Source of the DNA: a virus
Direction: 5' to 3' (one strand)
Length of the DNA stretch: 64,000 nt
Virus record (IMG/VR): IMGVR_UViG_3300010401_000002
Span: 1 to 64,000 of that record
The translations under genes were made by a program, and so were the position numbers. This document shows positions 19,411 to 29,658 of the stretch, piece by piece; position 1 is the stretch's first letter; the number at the start of each line of letters is the position of its first letter. Under the pieces are notes generated by a model. It worked only from the letters and a program-made list of their open reading frames with translations, was not told the origin of the DNA and ran no database searches.

Positions 19411-20867
19411 TGGCCGATTATGGACTTGGGATTGGATTAAGTGGCAAACTCACCAACGTTGAGCGTCAAGATGAGGCGCAGCGCAACCGTGACTATAAGG
19501 CACTCGCAGCGCAGGGAGCAGCAGCAGCAAAGCAAAAAGAGGCCGCACAAAAAAATTATGACGATTGGAGTAAGCTGATTGCCAATAACAATCCGAATAT
19601 ACTGCCTGTTTATACAAAGCCAACAAGCGATATTTCTATTAAGTTAATATCAGATATGACAAGTGGTGTGCAGAAAAATCCTATGTACACACAATCACCT
19701 GAATTTTTAGCGAAGATTGCAGATTGGAGGGCTAAGACGAATTTATATGAGCAGGTGTCGGAGGGAGCGAAGAAAGCAATAGATTACGCAAGTCAACATC
19801 CTGACGATGCTGAATTAGACCCAAAGATAGCAGCAGCAATAAATGATGTTAATTATGACGGGCTTGTTAGCGCAATAGGGGATAGGGTAAAACAACTTGA
19901 CCCTAACGCGGTTGGGGTTAATACAGATATGCTAAGTCCCGATATACTGTTAGTTCACAAAGCTAATCCAATAAAACTAAAAGCTGCTATCGAAAATGCA
20001 GGCGACCCTACTGCGGTATATGCAGAGAAATCATTGGGTTCAGGTACAGATGCAACAGGGACGTTTCAACGCTATCAGCCTATATACCAAAGAGATGCGC
20101 GTAAGATGGCTGAAACAAGCGAGTACCTAAGAGAGTTGAATAACAGCGACAAGCGAAACAAACAATATGACAAAGCAGGGTGGGAAGTATTGCACGGTGC
20201 TGAATCTGCTAAATTATTGACACCCACTACAAGGTATGCGCCACAGGGTAAAGGCGGGTTAAATATACGCAACGGTGTCGCCACGAACGACAAAGGTAAT
20301 GTTATATTTACAGTAACCGACCCAAATGAAAGTGGCGAACGCAAGTTTATAGGAACATTTAAAAATGTACCGTATGAGGATAATAAACTTAAATTCACGC
20401 AACAAGAGAAAGGTAGCGATGGTAAATACCATGATGCAACTTACTACGTGCATAAACCTGTTCCTATAACCGATGGGAAGGGGAATATAAGATTTGAAGG
20501 AGATTATTTTGACGATACCGATAAAGACCCTGTTGATTCAAAACAGCACTCGTTCGTGAATAACGGTTGGGTAAAAGTGAATAGTGAAGCAGGAAAGAAG
20601 TTATTATCTCAATACGTTGCGCTGACAAACAACACAGTTGAAATAGACCCATCGGATAAGGCAAATCCAATAAAGTTTGTTTCAGACCCCAACGGACAAT
20701 TGAATAATGTTACAGGGAATTTAGAAGGGTTGGTAAAAGGCGTTAATAGCAGCATATCGCCTGCAAAGGGGACTTCGATTAATGCACCGAAGAAAGGTAA
20801 GACCACAGTACCAAAGGCAGATAAATCGAAATTAACGAATACTGTAAAAAGCATATTTGGAAAATAA
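19410..20867 (+). CDS. Putative internal virion (cargo) protein
   Basis: A 485-residue protein, Lys/Asp/Asn-rich, with helical N-terminal region (residues 20-160) and a beta-rich middle (about 290-400), then a Lys/Thr-rich disordered tail ending in KSIFGK. No known domain. Overlap with the gene before and a 3-nt gap to the giant gene after suggest co-translation and a shared role as packaged cargo. Confidence 0.5.
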   Translation: MADYGLGIGLSGKLTNVERQDEAQRNRDYKALAAQGAAAAKQKEAAQKNYDDWSKLIANNNPNILPVYTKPTSDISIKLISDMTSGVQKNPMYTQSPEFLAKIADWRAKTNLYEQVSEGAKKAIDYASQHPDDAELDPKIAAAINDVNYDGLVSAIGDRVKQLDPNAVGVNTDMLSPDILLVHKANPIKLKAAIENAGDPTAVYAEKSLGSGTDATGTFQRYQPIYQRDARKMAETSEYLRELNNSDKRNKQYDKAGWEVLHGAESAKLLTPTTRYAPQGKGGLNIRNGVATNDKGNVIFTVTDPNESGERKFIGTFKNVPYEDNKLKFTQQEKGSDGKYHDATYYVHKPVPITDGKGNIRFEGDYFDDTDKDPVDSKQHSFVNNGWVKVNSEAGKKLLSQYVALTNNTVEIDPSDKANPIKFVSDPNGQLNNVTGNLEGLVKGVNSSISPAKGTSINAPKKGKTTVPKADKSKLTNTVKSIFGK

Positions 20868-20870
20868 ATA

Positions 20871-23800
20871 ATGGCAGAAGTATTAGATGCACCTGTACAA
20901 GAAGCACCTCAAACCGATAAGTTGGGGCAACTATATTCTGCATTAAAATCAGACCCTACATATACCAATGTTTTGCCGGACGAAAAAGCGTTTCGTGAAA
21001 CAATGAACAATCCCGAAAAAGCATCTGCATTGCACGATGTTTTGTTGCAGGATGAGACTTATAAAAGCGTAGTGCCAAAAGATTTCGCTGATTTTGCAGG
21101 AACGTTGGAGTTGGGGAAGAAGGAGCAGCCCGCTACACCGCAAGAGCCGCAACAACAACCTCTAATTCAAAAAATAAACTCCCCCAAAATAGGTGTAGAA
21201 AAAAATCCATTTCTAAAGCCGTCCGATAATAACGGTATGGCAGCAGACATGAAGCAAATGACGGCTACAGGAAATCCAATGCCTGAAATCAAAAATGCTT
21301 TACAAGGAGCAATTATAAATCATAGTGCAGCAGGATTAAAAGATTTGGGAGTGGAATTACCCGACTTGAATCCGAAAGATATAAACCCCGAAAAGCAAGG
21401 ATTTGAGAAATCATATTCAGACAAATTAGTAAAATCATTCACCGATTCGCAGCAGTTAAAAGATGAAATATTAGACAGCCCGAATTATCAGCAAAAGATT
21501 GCTAATGAGGTGTCAAAGAAATATTCAGTACCGCAACAAGATGTACTGAATTATATTTCTAAAGTAAACGATACCAAAAAAGACATTCGCTCAAACTTAG
21601 CCGACATAGCACTTAATCCACAAAACGATAAGGCTTATGGTGAATTGGGGAATAACTATTACGGTATAGGTGAATATGACAACGCTGAAAAGGCTTACAT
21701 GGCTGCATTGAGCGTTGACCCTAATAGCGAAGGTGCAAAAAATGGATTAGGCAGCGTTGCATTACAGAAAAAAGATTATCCAACAGCTGTGCAAATGTTT
21801 AGAGAATTGGCATCGGTCAATCCAAATACAGATAACATTTCGAAACTTGCAACAGCCGTATATGGCACAGGGGACTTTGCTAAAGCGCATGAATTAGCCG
21901 ATGCTGCGGTTAATGCAGGCGGTGATATGCCAGATGCTTATGCACTAAAGATAAGGGCTGTAACAAATGCAGTATTAGGCGATAACAAGCAGTCAATAGC
22001 GGACACAAAAGCAAGTGCTGAAATTGAAGGAATGAATGAGCAGCAAGGCGGTGGATATAAAGATGAAAATGGCGTTCCAATTAATGAACATCAATTTACT
22101 CCAGATGAAATAAAGCAAAACAACTACGCAAGAGCATTAGAACAATTTGTTGATGTAGCACACGCTGTAATTGAAGGCGGATTTAATTTAATTCCTGAAA
22201 CTATTGCCGCTAAAGCAATCATTCAAATCGGAACTGAATTATCGCACTACAACGACATTAAGGGTGACATGGCCGCGAAAGGATTTAATGAACGGCTTTC
22301 CGAAGATGTTGCGCGTGATGTTCGCATTGGTTTTGCAGCAGCAACGGTATTTAGCCCCGGTATCTTAAAATTCGCCCAACAAATGCAGGTGGCGGATATG
22401 GTATTGCCAAGTCAAGTGTTAGCAGGAGTAATGCAGCCTATTTCATCTTTAACCAACGAAGGCGCAAGTAACGCTGCAAAGAATTGGGCACAGGTTGGAG
22501 ATGTAATTGCATCGCTATTAATATTTCATGGTGCAAATGAATTAGGTAGTAAGGGTTATAATCGCGCTATTGAATTGGGTGAAAAGATTAAGGGCAACAT
22601 CGCTTTGACTAAGCAAGATGTTGCTGATATTGCAGATGGATTTAACGGAATTACACCCGCTACGGTATTTGCTATTGACAAGAATATTGCGGAGAATGGG
22701 GGGATTAATATAGATAAGAAGGCGGTGGATAAGTCTTTGATAAGCAATGACCAATTAGAACCAGAAAGCAAACAGGCCACAATACCGCCTGCCGACCAAA
22801 AAGAGCTATCTGATTTTGCAAAAGAAAAAGCGAGAATTAATGCGGAATACGAAAAAGATTGGGATGGCTTATCTGACGAAGAAGTTAAAAAGCATCAAGA
22901 CGACAATGAGGCAGTAATTGAAAAACGAAATGAGATTTTCGACAAATATGCTACGGACGCTGAAAAAAAACAACTTGCCAAATTAGGCAAGCAAACTATA
23001 ATTGAAAAATTAAAGAAACGAAAAGCAGATGCCTATTTCAGAAAAGATAACTATATAGAAGATGTTGTTGATAGAATCGTAAAAGAAAATGTTGGCGAAG
23101 ATATTGGTGCAGAGGAATCAAAGCCAGAAAACACTATTGAAAATAAGGTTGATGATGCAGTTGAAGCACGCATAGAAAGAAGATTAAAAAATAGAAATCT
23201 TACCGAGGCTAAAGGAAGCACGTTTTATGAGGACACAAATCTTAAAAACGCAAAAGTTGGAGATGAAATTCACTTTAGCCAACGCGAGAACGGGGAATGG
23301 AAAGATTATAAAACAAAGGTAAAGAGTATAGTTGATGGCAAGATTATATTTGAAAACGGCAAAACAGAAGATGATGTTTCGTCTTACATGAATATAACAG
23401 CAGAGGACGCATGGTTTGCTAAAAATCATCCGGAATTAACGCTTGATAAATCCTCGCAGTCCGAAAGCAAAGTTGAACCCGCCACCCAAGAACCCATACC
23501 CGAAACAGCATCAGCCGAACCCGAAAAGAAAAGTCTTGCAGGGGTTAAGCAAGAGGGTGAGGGTAAGGCAATGAATAGTGATTTAGAGAACAGGGTTTTT
23601 GAACACGATGGGGATATTAAATCTGAAATAAAAGCCATTGATAAAGCGCAGCATGAAAGGGGAAACGTATATTATTTAGATTCCACTACACTAAAAAATG
23701 CGCCTAAAGAAACACTTGATGAAATAAAGGCTGCTTATAAACCAGTAATTGATAAAATTAAATCAGAACACGGGTCAGATGAAATAAGTTTATATCGCTC

Positions 23801-26800
23801 ACAAGAAACATTTCCATCTGGCCTAATTCATAATGGAGAGTTTTTATCATTTACAACAAGGCCATCATTCGCTAAATATTGGAATAAAGAAAAAATGTAT
23901 AGAGATTTTCCTCTATGGTCATTTATTGCGGAAGTTAAAGTTCCCTTTGATGATATTGTGCTTCCCAAAACAAATTTAGGGCAATACGAGTTTGTCGTTG
24001 AGAACAAAGGCAAGACGAAAGAATATTTTGAAAAGCAGATTGAAATAAAAAAACAAGAGTTAGCGGCTGTTGGGTTAAATCAGAAATCAGATTCAGGGCA
24101 TTTAGAGTTAGCGATTAAAGAAGGGCGTTTTCAGAAGGCTATTTCAGAAGGTAAAATGAAACAAAGTGACGCTATCGAATTGATAGAAGGCGCAGGTTTA
24201 GAAGTTCCCGAAGATATTAAACCTGCCGCTAACAAAGAATCAGCGCAGGTGGCCGAAGAAACACCGCTAAAGAGTGACGTTACTGAACCCGTAAGTTCAA
24301 GTAGCACTTCGGAGAAACCCACCCCAGATGAATCCCGCCAATTTGCAATAGACTTTGTAAATCACGATTTGGTTGAAGTGCAAAAAGCACCAACTAAAAC
24401 TAAAGGCGAAAATAACCGTCCAAGCGGCACAAATACAGCAGCGCGATTAGATTTAGGCATGAGTAACGAAGAAAAGATTAGTGCTATAAAACAAATCAAA
24501 TCGGGTAAATACGATGGAGTTGCGGCAAAAAAGTTGCTGGATAAACTTATTGATATGCACCAGAGGGATGATTTTGCATTTATTCAGGGTACAGGTGGTA
24601 ATACTGAAATGGTGCAGGACAGACCTACAAGACAGAATCTACATGAAGCAATTGAGATTGCGAAACTTACGGATAGCGAATATGATAAGCAGGCAGAATT
24701 AGATAATAAAATTGCAGACCACATTGCCGAACATGGGATTACAACAGTTGAAGATGTTACGGCATTAGAAGGTTTTCCATTAAGCCATGAAGATGCTGAA
24801 TTAATTAAAGAATATTTAAAATCAAAAACAGATGGAACAGACAAAGAAAGCACCAACACAGAATCAGTTGAAAGTAGCAGCAAAAGCAAAGATACTTCTG
24901 CAAAAAGCAAAGAAGTGGAAGATGACCCAAACAGGCGAAAAGCCGAAGCAGATTATGAATCAGAATTAGCCGACAAGCAAAAAGCGGTTGATGATGCCAA
25001 ATCGGATTACGATAAGGCACTAAAGAAAATAAATAAGAGTGGTAACGTGTTGTTTGAAAATGTTATGGGGGTTGAGGCTGATGTACAGCACAATCCAGAA
25101 GCAGCAATAAAACCGTTTAAAGAAAAACTTGACAAAGCGAAAGGTCTATTATCTGAATTTGAAAATAATAAAGATAAGTATATAGATGAACGTTATAAGA
25201 ATCAACAGGATTTATTTAATCAAAAACAATTAAAAGAAACGGAGGCCACAAATGCCATTCAAGAGCAAAGCACAACAAAGGTATCTGGAAGCGAACCACC
25301 CAAAGGGAGTGAATCTAAAGGAGTGGGAGAAAGCAACAAACTTCAAGAAGTTGCCGGAGAAGGTGAAGCCGGGAAAGAAAAAGTAACCCCACCAAAGCCC
25401 AAACTCAAATTCAAGCGCAACACCGAAAAGATTAGCAACCTCGATGATGAAATAAAATCGCTTATCACAAAGTCAAGAGGCGAAACTAACACCTTAGTAA
25501 ACTTTGGTGATGCAGTAAAAGTGGTTGCAAAGCTAATTGAGCGCGGCATCTATAAGGCAGAAGATATTGCAAAGTATCTAATTGAACGCGGTTACAATGA
25601 CGTTGTGCCCCATATAAAAGATGCACTAAAGCACATTAAAGAAAACTTTGAGTTAGACCCCGAAGTTAAAACAGCATTGAATAATGATGCTTTACAACAA
25701 GGTCAGACAGGAGTACGTCACGCAGATGTTGATGTAGATGCTGAATTAATGGGAATGAACCCTGTTGAGAAAATGCAGGCTATACCACGTATTGAATCAG
25801 AACAGTCGGCAAGAAAGATTTATGAAAGTCAAAACATGGCCGCAAAGGTTATTGATTTGAACGAAAAGCCGCGACCAATTAATAATGACGAACAAGGCGC
25901 ATTGCAATTATACATTGCAGAACTAAAGAGAAAATCTGCGGCAATATTTGACCAATGGCAGCAGGCAAAACTTGCGGATAATACCGAACTTGCAGATGAA
26001 CTGAAAATACAGTTAGATGATATTCGTGACGGACAACTTACCCCTGCATGGCAGGCATTAAAAAACACCCGTAGCCAAGCCGCAAGAACATTAGGTAATT
26101 GGGAACGTGCAGTAGGCGGTGAAATGCAGTTTGAAGATTTGCGCATGGATTATATGCGGGCTAAGAACGTTACAGAAGTGCCGCCAGAAATTGAGGCGCA
26201 ACTCAAAAAGGCAGCAGATGAATATGCTGAACTTGAAAAGAAATATAATGATGCTTTAGCCGAAGACCAAGCAAAGGCAGCGAAGATTGCAGCACAGGAA
26301 AAGTTACTTGCCGAAAAGCGTGAACAGGAACGCGAATATGTAAAGCAAAAAATAAAGTCACGTCACGTTGAGAAAGCGCAACAGGTAAAAGAAATTGACG
26401 AGCGCATTGATAAACTCAAAGAACGTGCAAGGGTTGTACTGAAAAAATCATTAGGCCAGATGCACGATTTAGGCGGTGCATTAAAAACTTCATTGGAGTT
26501 TGCAGATGTTGTAAAAGATATTGTGAACGAGCATATCAAAAAAGGATTGATTGAGGGTAAGGTTAAGTTTGAAGATATAATTGACAAAGCGCACCAAGAC
26601 CTGCATGAAATATTTGAGGATATAACCACCCGCGATATTCACGAAATTTATTCTGATTATGGTGTAGTAAAGAAACCGCGTGTAGATGATTTGGCAAAAG
26701 CAAAGCGTGAAATCAAGGCAGAGGCTTTTTACGCATCAGCAACAGCAGAAGCCAAAGAAGGAACGCCACCATTTAAAAGAGTAAACCCCGGCAAAGAATC

Positions 26801-29294
26801 ACCCAACGTTCGTGCGGCAAGGCAGGAAATGGAAGAAGCGATGAAGAATAGCGGCATCGAATGGGACAAACGACCACTTGCCGACAGGAGAAAATCTGCA
26901 TTGGATAAGACTAAGCAAACGTTACAAAATCAGATTAACGATTTAACTAAGGCGGTTGAAGACGATAAGATTATTCGCAGAGAAAGAAATAATGTTACGC
27001 TTGATGAAGCCGCAGACAATTTGGTTAAACTACGTGACGAAGCAAAAGAAATCTACAAGGAACATTTTGGCGATGAACTGAAAGCGATTGATGATGCACG
27101 TAAAATTAAAACCGTACAGCAGGCATTAGATAAACTTAATAAGCGTATTGAGAAAGGTGACTTTACAGATAAGGTTACAGAAAAGACAACCAACGCAGAT
27201 TTGATTGCTATACGTGAACAGTTAAAAGATGCACATAAAAAGTTTGCTGAACTACGTGAGATTGCCGACCCCGAATACAACAATCGTAAATACAATGAAC
27301 GATTAGAAAACGCCTATAACAAACTTGCAAAGAAATATGCAGAGCGTGACGAGAATCAGCAATATGCCAATAAAGCAAAAACCACGCAGGTTATAAGCGA
27401 TAAAACATTTGCAGCATGGAAAGCAAAAGAGGCGGCAAAACGAGCATTTGAGCGAAATAAATTAAGGTGGGAACGCGATAACCAAACGCGGCCAATGAAG
27501 ATTGCTACAAGGGTATTGAGGTATATTCGGCAAGGCGCAATTTCCCGCCCAAGTGCAATATTAAAGTTAGGTGCATTTGCCTTACAAGAAGTTGCTTTTA
27601 AACCGTTAATTGACAGAGGTATTGCAAGAGGCATAACCAAAACAATATTTCCAAAATTAGCGAAATCGGTTTGGGAAGGTCAGCATATACCTATTTCAGA
27701 AGAAGTAAAAACCATGAAAGCAACATGGGATAAATTTGGTGAAGAAGCAGTAAAGATTTGGAAAACAGGTGAAGGCAGCATTGATGTTGCAGGCAAGAAA
27801 GTTCACTTAGAACCATCGCTTATTGAAACGTTTGGTATAATACACACGATAGAAAAGTCTTTGATTAAAAATACCACATTTGGATTATCATTTCAAACAA
27901 GACTTGAAATGGCAAGACGCAATGGCGAACCTGTTGATAATGAAGCCTATCAGTTTGCTATATGGAAGGATGCCTTAAAAGATGCAAACCGTTCAATATT
28001 ATTAGGTGATAATTATGCAATGAATATGTATAAGCGGGCTTTTCAGATTACAGGAAAAGAAAACCCTACTGAATACGCTGCAAAATTCTTAGCCAATTTC
28101 TTAATGCCTGTTGTAAAGGTTGGAACTAATTTTACACTACAATCTTATGAAAGAAGTTTTGGAACATATACAGGTACAGCGAAATACATTATTCATAAAG
28201 CCCTTGCAGAAACAGGACAAACGGCATTAGAGAAAATGACACCCGCACAGCGCGAAAGAACCTATCGTATGATTAATAACGGTATGATGGGCACTGCATT
28301 GGGCTTAATCGGTTGGTACGGCTATAAAAACATTGGCGGTTATTATATACCTAACCAAAAGAAAAAGGATAGTGATGTAAAAGAAGGTGATATTAAATTA
28401 ACCGATAGCATGACTATCCCACACCTGCTACTTCATAATCCACGTCTTGCACCTTTACTTATCGGGGCAACAGCGCATAAGATTTTGGATTATCAATTAA
28501 AGAAGGGTAAAATAAAAGATGCTGATTATAAAGATGTTCTTAGCGGTTTGTATGCTGCAAGTTTAGGTATATACGAAGAAAACCCTTTTGCGGTAAGCGG
28601 GGAACATCTATCAAAACTTACTGATATGAGCAATATCGGAACCAATGCCACTGATTTATTAGTTAAGCCTTTTATACCGGGAGTGATTCAGGAACTTGCC
28701 GTACAGCATGACAATTATATTAACGGCAAAGGTACATGGGCAAATCTGAAAACAGGTAATTTAATGGAACGTAAAGCACATTCGCCTACAGAAGATTTAG
28801 AACTTGCAATACCTTATTTAAGAGAAAATGTAACGGCAGGGAGTTCTTATCCTATTAGTGATACCGCAAAGAAAATGTTTGAAGATAATGATGTGCCATT
28901 ACCTACCCGTTTCAAACCCACCAAAGACCCCGAAACAAACGAGCCGTCCGCAACAATTCAAGGTGTGCATATACCTATTAATGAGGAGCAGGCTAAAGCG
29001 GTGGATAAGGAGATGGAGCAGATTATAACGAAAGAGGTTGAGGCAAGGACGAAAGGCGCAGGTAAATTTCCCGAAATAAATTCATCACATAAAGAGCATG
29101 AAGTAAAGAAGGCTATGCTGAAAGGATTGTCTGCAAAAACTTTAAAAGATGAAATCGCTGACATAAAGGAACGAGCGAAAGAAGTTGCGCTGGTAAGATT
29201 AGGTTATGCTACCAAAGAAGCAATCAAAGCTGGCATCAAAGAAAATAAGGCAGAAGCGAAAAATAAAGCTGATGAATTAAAGCATAATAAATGA
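20871..29294 (+). CDS. Giant polyvalent-type virion protein with TPR and ADP-ribosyltransferase-like domains
   Basis: A 2807-residue protein. Residues about 255-325 contain TPR-type repeats (YGIGEYDNAEKAYMAALSVDPN). Residues about 970-1045 carry the three signatures of an R-S-E class ADP-ribosyltransferase: LYRS (R976), SFTT (S993) and QYE (Q1038, E1040). Long charged coiled coils follow (about 1350-1480 and 1750-2250). The last 500 residues hold hydrophobic stretches (near 2220-2260 and 2470-2490) and end in a Lys-rich helix. Its position after two ejection-type genes and before the terminase suggests it is packaged and injected, as with phage 'polyvalent' proteins. Virion RNA polymerase motifs were not seen. 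The frame is intact through all 8.4 kb. Confidence 0.65.
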   Translation: MAEVLDAPVQEAPQTDKLGQLYSALKSDPTYTNVLPDEKAFRETMNNPEKASALHDVLLQDETYKSVVPKDFADFAGTLELGKKEQPATPQEPQQQPLIQKINSPKIGVEKNPFLKPSDNNGMAADMKQMTATGNPMPEIKNALQGAIINHSAAGLKDLGVELPDLNPKDINPEKQGFEKSYSDKLVKSFTDSQQLKDEILDSPNYQQKIANEVSKKYSVPQQDVLNYISKVNDTKKDIRSNLADIALNPQNDKAYGELGNNYYGIGEYDNAEKAYMAALSVDPNSEGAKNGLGSVALQKKDYPTAVQMFRELASVNPNTDNISKLATAVYGTGDFAKAHELADAAVNAGGDMPDAYALKIRAVTNAVLGDNKQSIADTKASAEIEGMNEQQGGGYKDENGVPINEHQFTPDEIKQNNYARALEQFVDVAHAVIEGGFNLIPETIAAKAIIQIGTELSHYNDIKGDMAAKGFNERLSEDVARDVRIGFAAATVFSPGILKFAQQMQVADMVLPSQVLAGVMQPISSLTNEGASNAAKNWAQVGDVIASLLIFHGANELGSKGYNRAIELGEKIKGNIALTKQDVADIADGFNGITPATVFAIDKNIAENGGINIDKKAVDKSLISNDQLEPESKQATIPPADQKELSDFAKEKARINAEYEKDWDGLSDEEVKKHQDDNEAVIEKRNEIFDKYATDAEKKQLAKLGKQTIIEKLKKRKADAYFRKDNYIEDVVDRIVKENVGEDIGAEESKPENTIENKVDDAVEARIERRLKNRNLTEAKGSTFYEDTNLKNAKVGDEIHFSQRENGEWKDYKTKVKSIVDGKIIFENGKTEDDVSSYMNITAEDAWFAKNHPELTLDKSSQSESKVEPATQEPIPETASAEPEKKSLAGVKQEGEGKAMNSDLENRVFEHDGDIKSEIKAIDKAQHERGNVYYLDSTTLKNAPKETLDEIKAAYKPVIDKIKSEHGSDEISLYRSQETFPSGLIHNGEFLSFTTRPSFAKYWNKEKMYRDFPLWSFIAEVKVPFDDIVLPKTNLGQYEFVVENKGKTKEYFEKQIEIKKQELAAVGLNQKSDSGHLELAIKEGRFQKAISEGKMKQSDAIELIEGAGLEVPEDIKPAANKESAQVAEETPLKSDVTEPVSSSSTSEKPTPDESRQFAIDFVNHDLVEVQKAPTKTKGENNRPSGTNTAARLDLGMSNEEKISAIKQIKSGKYDGVAAKKLLDKLIDMHQRDDFAFIQGTGGNTEMVQDRPTRQNLHEAIEIAKLTDSEYDKQAELDNKIADHIAEHGITTVEDVTALEGFPLSHEDAELIKEYLKSKTDGTDKESTNTESVESSSKSKDTSAKSKEVEDDPNRRKAEADYESELADKQKAVDDAKSDYDKALKKINKSGNVLFENVMGVEADVQHNPEAAIKPFKEKLDKAKGLLSEFENNKDKYIDERYKNQQDLFNQKQLKETEATNAIQEQSTTKVSGSEPPKGSESKGVGESNKLQEVAGEGEAGKEKVTPPKPKLKFKRNTEKISNLDDEIKSLITKSRGETNTLVNFGDAVKVVAKLIERGIYKAEDIAKYLIERGYNDVVPHIKDALKHIKENFELDPEVKTALNNDALQQGQTGVRHADVDVDAELMGMNPVEKMQAIPRIESEQSARKIYESQNMAAKVIDLNEKPRPINNDEQGALQLYIAELKRKSAAIFDQWQQAKLADNTELADELKIQLDDIRDGQLTPAWQALKNTRSQAARTLGNWERAVGGEMQFEDLRMDYMRAKNVTEVPPEIEAQLKKAADEYAELEKKYNDALAEDQAKAAKIAAQEKLLAEKREQEREYVKQKIKSRHVEKAQQVKEIDERIDKLKERARVVLKKSLGQMHDLGGALKTSLEFADVVKDIVNEHIKKGLIEGKVKFEDIIDKAHQDLHEIFEDITTRDIHEIYSDYGVVKKPRVDDLAKAKREIKAEAFYASATAEAKEGTPPFKRVNPGKESPNVRAARQEMEEAMKNSGIEWDKRPLADRRKSALDKTKQTLQNQINDLTKAVEDDKIIRRERNNVTLDEAADNLVKLRDEAKEIYKEHFGDELKAIDDARKIKTVQQALDKLNKRIEKGDFTDKVTEKTTNADLIAIREQLKDAHKKFAELREIADPEYNNRKYNERLENAYNKLAKKYAERDENQQYANKAKTTQVISDKTFAAWKAKEAAKRAFERNKLRWERDNQTRPMKIATRVLRYIRQGAISRPSAILKLGAFALQEVAFKPLIDRGIARGITKTIFPKLAKSVWEGQHIPISEEVKTMKATWDKFGEEAVKIWKTGEGSIDVAGKKVHLEPSLIETFGIIHTIEKSLIKNTTFGLSFQTRLEMARRNGEPVDNEAYQFAIWKDALKDANRSILLGDNYAMNMYKRAFQITGKENPTEYAAKFLANFLMPVVKVGTNFTLQSYERSFGTYTGTAKYIIHKALAETGQTALEKMTPAQRERTYRMINNGMMGTALGLIGWYGYKNIGGYYIPNQKKKDSDVKEGDIKLTDSMTIPHLLLHNPRLAPLLIGATAHKILDYQLKKGKIKDADYKDVLSGLYAASLGIYEENPFAVSGEHLSKLTDMSNIGTNATDLLVKPFIPGVIQELAVQHDNYINGKGTWANLKTGNLMERKAHSPTEDLELAIPYLRENVTAGSSYPISDTAKKMFEDNDVPLPTRFKPTKDPETNEPSATIQGVHIPINEEQAKAVDKEMEQIITKEVEARTKGAGKFPEINSSHKEHEVKKAMLKGLSAKTLKDEIADIKERAKEVALVRLGYATKEAIKAGIKENKAEAKNKADELKHNK

Positions 29295-29635
29295 TAACAA
29301 AATCAGAATTAAAAGAACTCAAAGCATTAGGCGAACAGCACGATGTTGTAAAGAAGTTGGTGGATATGTTCGGTAGTCCAACAGTTGACGGATATTTAGC
29401 AGCGAGGGCTTTTTTTGATATGATGAATAAGCAGATTACCGAAAAGGCTGAAAACGGTGGGGAGTATTCAGCAAGCGATAAAGATAACAAGGAATACGAA
29501 CGCCACTTAGCTTACATCAAACAGCGACCGCAACTTGCAAAAGATTTGGAGGCTGATTTAAGCACGATTATAAAATCAGAAGATTTGAAGGCCGAAGCAA
29601 AATCGAAGTCAACAAGTAGTGCAGTGCATTTTTAA
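29291..29635 (+). CDS. Small helical protein before TerL; possible small terminase
   Basis: A 114-residue charged helical protein overlapping the giant gene by 4 nt and ending 23 nt before the large terminase. Position and size would suit a small terminase subunit, but no helix-turn-helix is evident, so this is only a suggestion. Confidence 0.4.
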   Translation: MITKSELKELKALGEQHDVVKKLVDMFGSPTVDGYLAARAFFDMMNKQITEKAENGGEYSASDKDNKEYERHLAYIKQRPQLAKDLEADLSTIIKSEDLKAEAKSKSTSSAVHF

Positions 29636-29658
29636 CGGGCATCGTCCCAATATCCTAT

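Noticed and set aside
20871-29294. Virion RNA polymerase in the giant protein
   Set aside because: No DFDGD-type or other RNA polymerase active-site motif was seen; the recognisable parts are TPR, ART-like and coiled-coil.
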